Source of the DNA: Bacteroidia bacterium
Lineage (GTDB): Bacteria > Bacteroidota > Bacteroidia > Bacteroidales > VadinHA17
Assembly: GCA_026391515.1 (NCBI GenBank)
Contig: JAPLEC010000394.1
Span: 1-11,192, forward strand
Length of the DNA stretch: 11,192 nt
Direction of reading: 5' to 3'
The notes under the pieces are model-generated. The model was not told the DNA's origin and ran no database searches. It worked only from the letters and a program-made list of their open reading frames with translations. A program made the position numbers and the translations under genes. Each line of letters begins with the position of its first letter. The stretch's first letter is position 1. Of this stretch, positions 1 to 7,251 are shown piece by piece.

Positions 1-891
1 CAGGATATACCTTATATTATTATACACAATAAATCGGATCTTGAAGAACCAACCGTTTTGTTCAAGAATGAAGTGCTTAAAAAAAGCGGTGCTGAACTTT
101 TTGAATTTTCTGCTGCCGATAAACGAAATTTTGAAAAACTTATTAATCTGATCCGGATCTCTATACCTGAGCACTCTTATAAGACCCCGACTCTTCTCGG
201 TGATCTCATCAGTTACGGAGATATTGTTATTCTAATTACACCCATCGATGTAGAAGCACCGGCAGGCAGGTTAATCCTTCCACAGGTTCAGGCTATCAGG
301 GATATTCTTGATAATGATTCTGTTGCAATTGTTCTAAAAGAAAGGGAAGTAGATGCTTTCCTGAAAAAAACTAAAATAAAACCGGCACTTGCCATTACAG
401 ATTCCCAGGTTTTTGTAAAAGCTGATGCATCAATACCTGCTGAAATCCCTCTCACCAGCTTCAGCATAATGCTTGCCAGGTTTAAAGGCGACTTTGAAAA
501 TTATCTTAAAGGAACTCCGAAAATCTCTGATTTGAAGGATGGCGACAGAGTGCTTCTTTTTGAATCATGTACACACCATGTAGCCTGCGATGATATCGGA
601 AGGATAAAGATACCTCGCTGGATTACAAATTTTACCGGCAAAAAAATTGATTACGATGTTGTCGCCGGTCTTGATGCTCTCCCCCGACCTATAAATGAAT
701 ATTCGCTGGTTATTCAATGCGGAGGCTGTATGATTACAAGACGGCAGCTGCATAATCGTCTTCAATCTGCCATTAAAGCAGGTATTCCTGTTACCAATTA
801 TGGCATGGCAATTGCCTATGTACAGGGCATTTATAAAAGGGCTATTGCACCTTTCATAAAGAACCATGAGACTGGTAATACTTATCTGTAA
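1..891 (+). CDS. hydF: [FeFe]-hydrogenase H-cluster maturation GTPase HydF, 5'-truncated by the window
   Basis: HydF is the GTPase and scaffold that carries the di-iron precursor and delivers it to the hydrogenase HydA, working with HydE and HydG in the cytoplasm. The frame is open from base 1, so a TTG at 58 is not the start. 296 residues are visible and roughly 110 of the usual ~400 are missing upstream. Visible residues 10-13 are NKSD, the G4 guanine-specificity motif, and SA at 37-38 fits G5. The dimerisation region follows. The C-terminal iron-sulfur domain has CTH at 190-192 and QCGGC at 239-243, matching the family pattern CxHx(44-53)HCxxC with a spacing of 46, except that the second His is Gln. 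All three cysteines expected to bind the [4Fe-4S] cluster are present. HydE and HydG are not in the window. The gene converges on the MBOAT gene, with a palindromic repeat pair between them. Identification is strong. Confidence 0.95.
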   Translation, partial: QDIPYIIIHNKSDLEEPTVLFKNEVLKKSGAELFEFSAADKRNFEKLINLIRISIPEHSYKTPTLLGDLISYGDIVILITPIDVEAPAGRLILPQVQAIRDILDNDSVAIVLKEREVDAFLKKTKIKPALAITDSQVFVKADASIPAEIPLTSFSIMLARFKGDFENYLKGTPKISDLKDGDRVLLFESCTHHVACDDIGRIKIPRWITNFTGKKIDYDVVAGLDALPRPINEYSLVIQCGGCMITRRQLHNRLQSAIKAGIPVTNYGMAIAYVQGIYKRAIAPFIKNHETGNTYL

Positions 892-935
892 TCACACGTA
901 CTCATCCCCCCTTACTTTCCTTTTTTACTTTTCTT

Positions 936-977
936 AACCCTCCCTCCGGCTCCCTCCCTTAAGACTAAGGGAGGGAG
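936..977 (-). repeat. REP-like palindromic element, copy 1 (inverted relative to copy 2)
   Basis: This is a perfect 12-bp stem, CTCCCTCCCTTA at 950-961 pairing with TAAGGGAGGGAG at 966-977, closed by a 4-nt loop (AGAC on the plus strand). A 14-nt tail at 936-949 lies outside the stem. Read on the minus strand, stem-loop-stem-tail aligns without gaps to copy 2 over 42 positions with 33 identities. The minus strand carries four runs of three G with spacers of 1, 7 and 1 nt. No T-tract follows the stem on either strand, so it is not a textbook intrinsic terminator, although it sits between two converging genes. It resembles REP elements in architecture (hairpin plus conserved foot). The family is not identified. 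Confidence 0.75.
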
Positions 978-1005
978 TGATGTTGCAGGTTATCAATAAT
1001 ATACT

Positions 1006-1047
1006 CCCCTTCCCTTATTCTTAAGGGAAGGGGTTGGGGGAAGGGTT
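1006..1047 (+). repeat. REP-like palindromic element, copy 2
   Basis: This is a perfect 12-bp stem, CCCCTTCCCTTA at 1006-1017 pairing with TAAGGGAAGGGG at 1022-1033, with a 4-nt TTCT loop and a 14-nt G-rich tail at 1034-1047. It is the inverted partner of copy 1 across a 28-bp spacer. Both stem positions that differ from copy 1 are changed on both arms, so pairing is kept. G-runs at 1025-1027, 1030-1033, 1036-1040 and 1043-1045, each separated by two bases, form a textbook G-quadruplex motif on the plus strand. A short echo of the tail, GAAGGGGTTG, recurs at 1060-1069 just beyond the end of the MBOAT gene. Confidence 0.75.
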
Positions 1048-1075
1048 TATATTAATAAAGAAGGGGTTGAGGCCA

Positions 1076-4060
1076 TCAGAACCTGAAATAAATAAACGGC
1101 ATAATGTCAGTAGTTCTCATCCGCAACAGAAGGACAGCAATGAGCATAACCACAGCAAGTTGTGCAATTAAGGGAGTTTTAATAAATAATCCTCTGTAAG
1201 ATTCTTTAATTCTTTCGGGAAGAAGATGAATTATATAACCAACTGCCATCAGAATAAAAACACTGCTATATGCCAGTAAAACTGTTAAATAGGACCCGGG
1301 AGAAAAATTCTCTCCGATCTGTTTTAACATAAGAACCGCATTATTCATATCAGGTGCCCTGAAGAATATCCAGCAAAAGCTGACAAAATTAAAGGTAATA
1401 AAGACTGCCAGAGCTCGACCAAAACGTCCTGATTTCAACCGATCTCCGAATATCGAATTCCATATCTTGTTAAAAACAAGGCCGATGCCATGTAATCCGC
1501 CCCAGATAATAAAACGGAGGGAAGCTCCATGCCATAATCCTCCGAGTAACATTGTAATTAACAGGTTTATCCCTGTCCTGATTTTTCCTTTTTTGTTACC
1601 ACCAAGTGAAATATAGAGATAATCCTTGAGCCATCGCGAGAGAGAAATGTGCCATCTCTTCCAGAAATCAGAAATTCCGGCTGCTTTATATGGCGAGTTA
1701 AAATTGATCGGCAACCTGAATCCCATTATAAGAGCCAGACCTATTGCAATATCAGTATAACCCGAAAAATCACAGTAGATCTGAAGTCCATATCCATAAA
1801 TTGCCATCAGGTTTTCAAAACCGGAATATATTGTCGGGAAATCAAAAACGCGATCAACAAAATTTGTTGCAATAAAGTCTGAAATAATTATTTTCTTGAT
1901 AAGCCCCTTTGAAATCAGGAACAGTGAATAGCTGAATTCTCTTTTTGTCAGGCTGAAATCAGTATAAAGCTGTGGTATAAATTCAGAGGCTCTGACAATC
2001 GGTCCGGCAACAAGCTGCGGGAAAAATGAGACGTAAAAACCAAAATCAATGATATTTCTTACAGGTTTCAGCTTCCCCCTGTAAACATCAAGAGTATAGC
2101 TGAGCGACTGAAAGGTGAAAAATGAAATTCCTACCGGAAGGATTATATTACTGATATTGAAAGAAGTGCCCAGATGTTTATTTGAAAACGAAGCAAGAAA
2201 ATCATATACCTGCAGATGGCTTCCAAACAGGTTATTTATTGTATCAACAAAAAATCCGGTGTATTTAAAATATGCAAGAATGCCAAGGTTGGAAATCAGG
2301 CTTAAAAGAATAAAAAGACGTTTTAAGGATTTCTTTTTTGATTTGTATATCAGCAATCCGCATGTAAAATCAATTACTGTCACAAAAATCAGAAGGAACA
2401 GAAATAATCCTCCCGACTTATAATAGAAGAAAAGGCTTACAAGCAGAAGATAAAAGTTCCTTAGGAATAATTTTCTGTAAATCAGGCTGTAACCAACCAA
2501 TACAAAAAACAGAAACAGCCAGAATGCAGGTGTTGTAAAGATAAAAGGCTTATCAGGATCATAAGTAAATATCTGTGATACCAGCGATCCGATCATTCCT
2601 TTTTCATGAATTTGTGGTTGAGGAGTTTTTTCGGGTATTGTTAAAGCAATGGTTACTGTATCAGACTTATTCTCAGAGATTCCCTGCATAATAGTATCCT
2701 TTGCTTCTGAAAAAAACATTGCCTCTGCAAGCATCCGTGATAGTGTATCTGCACCGAGATAAGTAAAATGGACATAATCTTTCTGAGCAAGCGGAGGTTT
2801 TTTCTTCGACCACTTTATGATTGACGACTTGCCTCCCATGGCACTATAGGCATCCCAGAAGGCTGTTCCGGCTTCACGGGCAGCTTCCTCCTGGGCTTTG
2901 ACTATTGACTGAATATTATTGTATGAGACTATGCTATCACCTTCATTTGAAGCCATATCTGTAACACTTACTACAATTACAGGCACTGTCGGAGCTACAT
3001 CTTTGAGAAGTATAAGCTGTCTGTACAATCCACGTTTGTAATATAAATATTCGTGTCTGACATTCTTCACAATATTCAATCCGTAATGAAGAATTATCAG
3101 GTCAGGAGAGAGCATTTTGTAGGAATCTTCAAGGTTGTTTTTATCGACCATTGTGAATTCAAGCCCGGCACTGCCGCGCTGTGGAATATTGTCGACTATA
3201 ACACCTGTTCTGCTTTCAATGCTGATTCCATAAATATCCGGACTGACCCGGCCTTCAAATTCAATCTGAATATCTTTTGCTCCTCCCAGGCTGAAATCGA
3301 TTTCATGTAAACCTTCACCATTTTTCAAAGAGTCGGCAGCTATCTTATTACCATCTGCTTTAATTGTGATATCTACTTGTCCTCTTTTAATCTCATAAAA
3401 AATTCTGAGGATATCAAAAGCTGCAACAGCACTATCTGCAAAATTTGAAGGACGTATCCTGATAAATGCTTTCTCGGGATTAGTTGAAATTCCTCCCTCT
3501 GGTAAATATCTGCAGATAGTCATGAAGGGACCGAGCCTGTTATGATTAATTTCCCCGGTTTTGTAGGAAAGATAATTATAGCGTTTCCAGTTTGGAGACG
3601 ATTTCAGCCAGATTGATTTAGTGCTCATTACCGGCATAACAGGAAGGAATAATCCCGGACCTGTACCCCCCCTGCCCTTTCTCAGCATCTGACGAAGATA
3701 GAAAGTGATTCTGTCTCCTTCAATCTGGGAATCGCCATAATACATAATTCTTGTCTGGTTATTTGACTCCCTGAGTGTATCAATGAAAGAGTGCAGCGGG
3801 TCTGGTTTTTTATTCTCAGAAACAGGAACTAAAATATCAGCAGAATAAACTGAATCGGTTGCTTCTGTTGAAGATGAATCTGTAGCTTGCTCATTAACAG
3901 GAGTTTGAAATGAATTGTCATTTTGGGTATTGCCGGTAACAAGCGACGGGAAGAATTCCGATAAGGACGGAAATAATTTGCTATCAGGGAAAAGATAGAA
4001 GAGTCCGGTAAAGCAGACCAGAAATACAAGTAATATTAAAAACGACCTGAAAGGGCGCAT
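1076..4060 (-). CDS. SGNH-MBOAT fusion O-acyltransferase (PatB/PatA- or AlgI-like)
   Basis: This is a predicted membrane enzyme of 994 residues that moves acyl groups across the inner membrane onto an envelope polymer. Residues 7-25 form an N-terminal membrane anchor, followed by a Ser/Thr-rich linker. Residues ~100-455 are an SGNH/GDSL domain expected in the periplasm: GDSQ at 109-112 (nucleophile Ser111), RGSAG near 296-300, HYGLN at 325-329 and DYVH at 428-431 (Asp/His of the triad). The long segment between the first two blocks looks like an inserted beta domain, as in Ape1-type esterases. Residues ~508-994 are a multi-spanning MBOAT domain with PVGISFFTFQS at 642-652, RWHISLSRWLKDYLYI at 802-817 and GGLWHG at 840-845, where His844 is the expected catalytic His. 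In Pat and alginate systems these two activities are separate proteins. The gene starts 14 bp after the transglycosylase stop, so it probably ends the operon. The substrate is unknown; peptidoglycan is a reasonable guess. Confidence 0.88.
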   Translation of the reverse strand: MRPFRSFLILLVFLVCFTGLFYLFPDSKLFPSLSEFFPSLVTGNTQNDNSFQTPVNEQATDSSSTEATDSVYSADILVPVSENKKPDPLHSFIDTLRESNNQTRIMYYGDSQIEGDRITFYLRQMLRKGRGGTGPGLFLPVMPVMSTKSIWLKSSPNWKRYNYLSYKTGEINHNRLGPFMTICRYLPEGGISTNPEKAFIRIRPSNFADSAVAAFDILRIFYEIKRGQVDITIKADGNKIAADSLKNGEGLHEIDFSLGGAKDIQIEFEGRVSPDIYGISIESRTGVIVDNIPQRGSAGLEFTMVDKNNLEDSYKMLSPDLIILHYGLNIVKNVRHEYLYYKRGLYRQLILLKDVAPTVPVIVVSVTDMASNEGDSIVSYNNIQSIVKAQEEAAREAGTAFWDAYSAMGGKSSIIKWSKKKPPLAQKDYVHFTYLGADTLSRMLAEAMFFSEAKDTIMQGISENKSDTVTIALTIPEKTPQPQIHEKGMIGSLVSQIFTYDPDKPFIFTTPAFWLFLFFVLVGYSLIYRKLFLRNFYLLLVSLFFYYKSGGLFLFLLIFVTVIDFTCGLLIYKSKKKSLKRLFILLSLISNLGILAYFKYTGFFVDTINNLFGSHLQVYDFLASFSNKHLGTSFNISNIILPVGISFFTFQSLSYTLDVYRGKLKPVRNIIDFGFYVSFFPQLVAGPIVRASEFIPQLYTDFSLTKREFSYSLFLISKGLIKKIIISDFIATNFVDRVFDFPTIYSGFENLMAIYGYGLQIYCDFSGYTDIAIGLALIMGFRLPINFNSPYKAAGISDFWKRWHISLSRWLKDYLYISLGGNKKGKIRTGINLLITMLLGGLWHGASLRFIIWGGLHGIGLVFNKIWNSIFGDRLKSGRFGRALAVFITFNFVSFCWIFFRAPDMNNAVLMLKQIGENFSPGSYLTVLLAYSSVFILMAVGYIIHLLPERIKESYRGLFIKTPLIAQLAVVMLIAVLLLRMRTTDIMPFIYFRF

Positions 4061-4074
4061 ATGTTACTCATGAA

Positions 4075-5622
4075 TCAGCTCTTTTTTTTTATTTTAAGCT
4101 TCTGCCCCACCTGTATCTTCTGAGGATCTGAAATGTTATTTAATGTCAGTACTTCAGTGGTTGTAACATTGTCGTAAAGCTTCACAATATCCCAGATTGT
4201 ATCACCATAACGCACTGTGTGTGTAATATAATCGCTATCTGCCTCAACCTCAGTTTTATTCTGAGCTGTCTGAGGATTTGCCTGAACATTTTTCCCGATC
4301 ATAGCCTGTTTTTCTGCAAATGACATTGAATTTATTTTTGAATAGTACTCTGATCTGGAAGGATCGACAAAGACCACCAGCTTCTGTCCGACCCTGATAG
4401 TGTTCCGGTAAATGTTATTCCAGTACCTCAGCTCCGACAAGCCTATCCTGTACCATTCTGAAATAAATCCAAGGTTATCGCCATCTTTCACGGTATAATA
4501 AAGTTTTGTTTTCCCTTTGATATCGGCTGGTAAATAAGCAGATCGTGAAGGATCGCCAATTAGTATAGTTTTATTAAGATAAATATCTGATTTATAGCGT
4601 CTTATAGTGTCATTAAGATCGATAAAATCTCCAAGATGACTAACTGGTAAAGTCAGCGCAAATGGTTTTGTTGAGCCAGGAATAAGGCCTGTCCGGTATT
4701 GTGGATTCAGAGCACGAAGTTCACCAAGAGGTATTTTCATTACTTCAGAGATCTGAGTAAGATGAATATCTTTATTGATCATAATTGTGTCAGTGGCAAC
4801 AGGGAAATTTATTGGCAATGGCAGAATATTTTCTTCCGGATAATAATTTACTGCATAAGTTGCAGCAACATATTGTGCTATATATCCTCTTGTCTCTCGC
4901 GGAAGCCTGTAAAATATTTCCCAGTAATCTTTTTTATTCCCTGATCTCCTGATGGCTTTATTGACATTGCCGGGACCGCAATTATAAGCTTCAATAACGA
5001 GTATCCAGTCATTATAAATATTGTACAGGTCTTTTATATATTTCGCTGCAGCGTGAGTCGATTTTACCGGATCTCTGCGTTCATCAACAATTGAATTGAT
5101 TGTCAATCCGTAAGATCGACCGGTGCTGTACATGAACTGCCATAAACCTGTCGCTCCCATTCTCGAAACAGCATTAGTATTTAGTGCTGATTCAATAACA
5201 GCCATATATTTCAGCTCTGCAGGAAGGCCATAGGAATCGAAAATATCCTCAATCATCGGAAAATAGTAATCCTTAAGCCCAAGCACTGCACTGAACTTAT
5301 CTCTTTGTTTTATTGTATATACCTGAATATGGTTTCTGATGATTTTGTTATAGGGAAGCTTAATAATCGAACTGATTTTACTGATCCTGTTTATATACAC
5401 AGAATCATCATATTGAACTCCTGCCGTATCATATGAAAAGATATCAGGATCATTCTGAAGTGCCATTTTCACGTACCAGCAATTGACCAGACTGTCGAGG
5501 TCGGCTGTGATTTTCTCAATACCGGCATCTGATCTGATAATAATTGTATCAGGAACGGAATATGCCTGCACTCTTAGTATTGCTGCAAATAATAGTATAA
5601 TAAGTGTATTAATTTTCTTCAT
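4075..5622 (-). CDS. mltD: MltD-type membrane-bound lytic murein transglycosylase with LysM domains
   Basis: This 515-residue exported enzyme should cleave the MurNAc-GlcNAc bond of peptidoglycan to give anhydro ends. Residues 1-20 form a signal peptide ending VQA. There is no lipobox cysteine, so unlike E. coli MltD it is not predicted to be a lipoprotein. The SLT (GH23, family 1D) domain spans ~120-245: catalytic Glu144 in AVIESALN, GATGLWQFM at 156-164 and AYNCGPGNV at 212-220. A degenerate LysM-like stretch lies at ~286-325. Two clear LysM repeats follow at ~375-418 (YYTVKDGDNL...) and ~467-512 (THTVRYGDTIWDI...), joined by a Gln/Asn-rich linker, and should bind glycan chains. The gene starts 12 bp after the DUF5683 stop and is followed 14 bp later by the MBOAT fusion. 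The domain assignment is secure; the gene name is by family only. Confidence 0.93.
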   Translation of the reverse strand: MKKINTLIILLFAAILRVQAYSVPDTIIIRSDAGIEKITADLDSLVNCWYVKMALQNDPDIFSYDTAGVQYDDSVYINRISKISSIIKLPYNKIIRNHIQVYTIKQRDKFSAVLGLKDYYFPMIEDIFDSYGLPAELKYMAVIESALNTNAVSRMGATGLWQFMYSTGRSYGLTINSIVDERRDPVKSTHAAAKYIKDLYNIYNDWILVIEAYNCGPGNVNKAIRRSGNKKDYWEIFYRLPRETRGYIAQYVAATYAVNYYPEENILPLPINFPVATDTIMINKDIHLTQISEVMKIPLGELRALNPQYRTGLIPGSTKPFALTLPVSHLGDFIDLNDTIRRYKSDIYLNKTILIGDPSRSAYLPADIKGKTKLYYTVKDGDNLGFISEWYRIGLSELRYWNNIYRNTIRVGQKLVVFVDPSRSEYYSKINSMSFAEKQAMIGKNVQANPQTAQNKTEVEADSDYITHTVRYGDTIWDIVKLYDNVTTTEVLTLNNISDPQKIQVGQKLKIKKKS

Positions 5623-5634
5623 TTACTCAAGTTG

Positions 5635-6321
5635 TTAAAAAGTTACTCTCAGGCTCACGCTAAGTCCCAATCCTGAATGTTCAATTAAGGGTACCTGCAT
5701 TGGTGCTATTGTAAGGTCAAGGTTATTGGTGATATCATAATTAAAAAGGCTGGCATCGACATTGGCATCAAGGATAGTAACCAGGTACCATGCTGCAATG
5801 CCTATATAAGAAAGATCACGGTATTTCTTATAATAGTCGATCATCCTCAGCATCCTTTCCTTATACCATGCGGCAGCTGAAGGGTCATAAGTATCGGGAT
5901 AAAGTACCGGATCATAAGTTGAAGGGTCAACATTTCTGATAAGTTCCAGATAAGAGTCTGTTTCAGGTATTCTATCAGTGAAATCCTGATAAGCCCGCAT
6001 AAACTTGGTATACTCTTTTGTATTAAAATCGATTGCATAAATTAATCCTGCGAAGCCTGCATATACGATGGGTACTTTCCAGTATTTTTTATTATAGATC
6101 TGTCCAAGACCAGGTAATGCTATAGCAAGCATGGTAGCTCTGAAAGGCTCTGCCTTAAATTGTTTCTTTTCAGTTTTCACTACAGGAATAGTATCCTGTG
6201 CAACGATATTTTGCTGATGGCAAAATAGCTGCATAACAATAAAAACCGCTATTAATAAATATTTTCCCAAAATAAATGCAAACCGGAAAAAGTTTCCGGT
6301 ACCAGTAAAACGGCGCGACAA
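5635..6321 (-). CDS. DUF5683 family membrane protein
   Basis: This protein of up to 228 residues has unknown molecular function. The hallmark ALPGLGQIYNKKYWKVPIVYAGFAGLIYAID at ~68-98 (a Pro-Gly-Leu-Gly-Gln turn leading into a hydrophobic segment) is typical of the DUF5683 family, which I know mainly from Bacteroidota next to parAB. Residues ~16-42 form a signal peptide or membrane segment ending IVAQ. A second hydrophobic stretch lies at ~171-186. The start is doubtful. No ATG precedes Met30, which would cut into the signal sequence. TTG at 6321 keeps a 12-bp gap to parB but overlaps a TAnnTTTG promoter-like element. TTG at 6270 would give 211 residues with a cleaner signal peptide and place a hairpin (6282-6300) in the leader. 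The gene lies between parB and the lytic transglycosylase. Confidence 0.85.
   Translation of the reverse strand: MSRRFTGTGNFFRFAFILGKYLLIAVFIVMQLFCHQQNIVAQDTIPVVKTEKKQFKAEPFRATMLAIALPGLGQIYNKKYWKVPIVYAGFAGLIYAIDFNTKEYTKFMRAYQDFTDRIPETDSYLELIRNVDPSTYDPVLYPDTYDPSAAAWYKERMLRMIDYYKKYRDLSYIGIAAWYLVTILDANVDASLFNYDITNNLDLTIAPMQVPLIEHSGLGLSVSLRVTF
6282..6300 (-). other. Short hairpin near the DUF5683 start
   Basis: ACCGGAAA at 6282-6289 and TTTCCGGT at 6293-6300 form a perfect 8-bp stem around a 3-nt loop. On the transcribed (minus) strand it is followed by a T-rich stretch (TTTGCATTTATTTT). It lies inside the coding region if translation starts at 6321, but in the leader if it starts at TTG 6270. 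It could tune or attenuate expression between parB and DUF5683. No function is shown by the sequence alone. Confidence 0.4.
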
Positions 6322-6326
6322 AGATA
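6319..6326 (-). promoter_or_regulatory. Possible Bacteroidota -7 promoter element before DUF5683
   Basis: TATCTTTG on the minus strand is an exact match to TAnnTTTG. A TTTG lies 24 bp upstream inside the end of parB, a little farther than the usual ~19-22 bp to the -33 element. If used, transcription would begin inside the long version of DUF5683, which would favour the internal TTG start at 6270 and give the envelope half of the cluster its own promoter. Confidence 0.35.
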
Positions 6327-6333
6327 ATTATTT

Positions 6334-7221
6334 TCAGGAGTTCAGACGATCAAACACTCCCAAAATACGCTCCATCTCTTCAGGGTTTTCGAACGGAATT
6401 ACGATTTTACCTTTACCCTGATCGTTGATTCTGAAGTTTACTTTTGCAGAAAATATCTTGTTTAAATGTTCGGAAAGCTGTGCAAAATCCTGGTTCAGCT
6501 TCTTCTTTCTCTCCAGCTTTTCAGGATCCTTGATTTTCTCAGATTGAAGATGTCTGACAAGCTCTTCAGCCTGGCGTACTGACAAGTCACCGTCAATTAT
6601 CTTATAATAAACATTGATCTGTTTTTTCGGATCTTCAATATTTACAAGGGTTCGTGCATGCCCCATCATCAGGTGTTTGTTTTTTATCCCGAGCTGGATT
6701 TCGGCCGGGAGCTTGAGAAGACGCAGATAGTTTGCAACTGTAGATCTCTGTTTGCCTACACTTTCGCTCAGTTGCTCCTGGGTCAGTTTACATTCCTCAA
6801 TCAGCCGCTGAAAACTTATTGCAACCTCAATAGCATCAAGATCTTCGCGCTGAATATTTTCAACAAGCGCAAGCTCAAGCATTGCCTGATCATCAGCTGT
6901 TCTGACGTATGCCGGGACATGAGATAATCCCGCTATTCTGGCTGCTCTGAGCCGTCTTTCTCCTGCTATAAGCTGATATCTGCCGCCGCTTGTTTCACGT
7001 ACGGTAAGTGGTTGAACTATACCCAGCTTCTTAATTGATATTGTCAGTTCCTCGAGAGCCTGTTCATCAAAGCTGGTTCTTGGCTGAAATGGATTGCCAT
7101 CGATAGAATCAATCGCAATATCCATATTTGCTTCAACTTTTTTCTCAAGAACCTCTTTCTCAACTCCTTCAATTAAAGCACCCAGGCCTCTTCCCAATGC
7201 ATTTTTTTTCGCCATCTCCAT
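6334..7221 (-). CDS. parB: Chromosome-partitioning protein ParB (Spo0J family)
   Basis: ParB is the CTP-dependent clamp that loads at parS centromere sites, spreads on DNA, stimulates ParA ATPase and recruits SMC. At 295 residues it has normal length. The N-terminus carries the ALGRGLGALI box (8-17), the motif that contacts ParA. The ParB/Srx CTP-binding domain spans ~34-125, with GERRLRA at 88-94 and ENIQREDL at 121-128. The helix-turn-helix lies at ~147-170 (LTQEQLSESVGKQRSTVANYLRLLKLP), followed by GHAR at 187-190, and the C-terminal dimerisation domain spans ~248-293. A second ATG two codons downstream (7215) gives the more familiar MAKKNALGRGLG start and is equally possible. It begins 30 bp after parA and lies 12 bp before DUF5683. 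The assignment is certain at family level. Confidence 0.97.
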   Translation of the reverse strand: MEMAKKNALGRGLGALIEGVEKEVLEKKVEANMDIAIDSIDGNPFQPRTSFDEQALEELTISIKKLGIVQPLTVRETSGGRYQLIAGERRLRAARIAGLSHVPAYVRTADDQAMLELALVENIQREDLDAIEVAISFQRLIEECKLTQEQLSESVGKQRSTVANYLRLLKLPAEIQLGIKNKHLMMGHARTLVNIEDPKKQINVYYKIIDGDLSVRQAEELVRHLQSEKIKDPEKLERKKKLNQDFAQLSEHLNKIFSAKVNFRINDQGKGKIVIPFENPEEMERILGVFDRLNS

Positions 7222-7251
7222 TGTTTTTTCTGTTGAATGCTAAAATACTTT

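Noticed and set aside
950..1033. The two hairpins as standard Rho-independent terminators
   Set aside because: Neither stem is followed by a T-tract on either strand; the paired, related copies with foot sequences fit a repeat element better.
1649..3310. Plus-strand open frames inside the MBOAT gene
   Set aside because: They are antisense to a gene with intact SGNH and MBOAT motifs, show no family resemblance and have biased composition expected of shadow frames.
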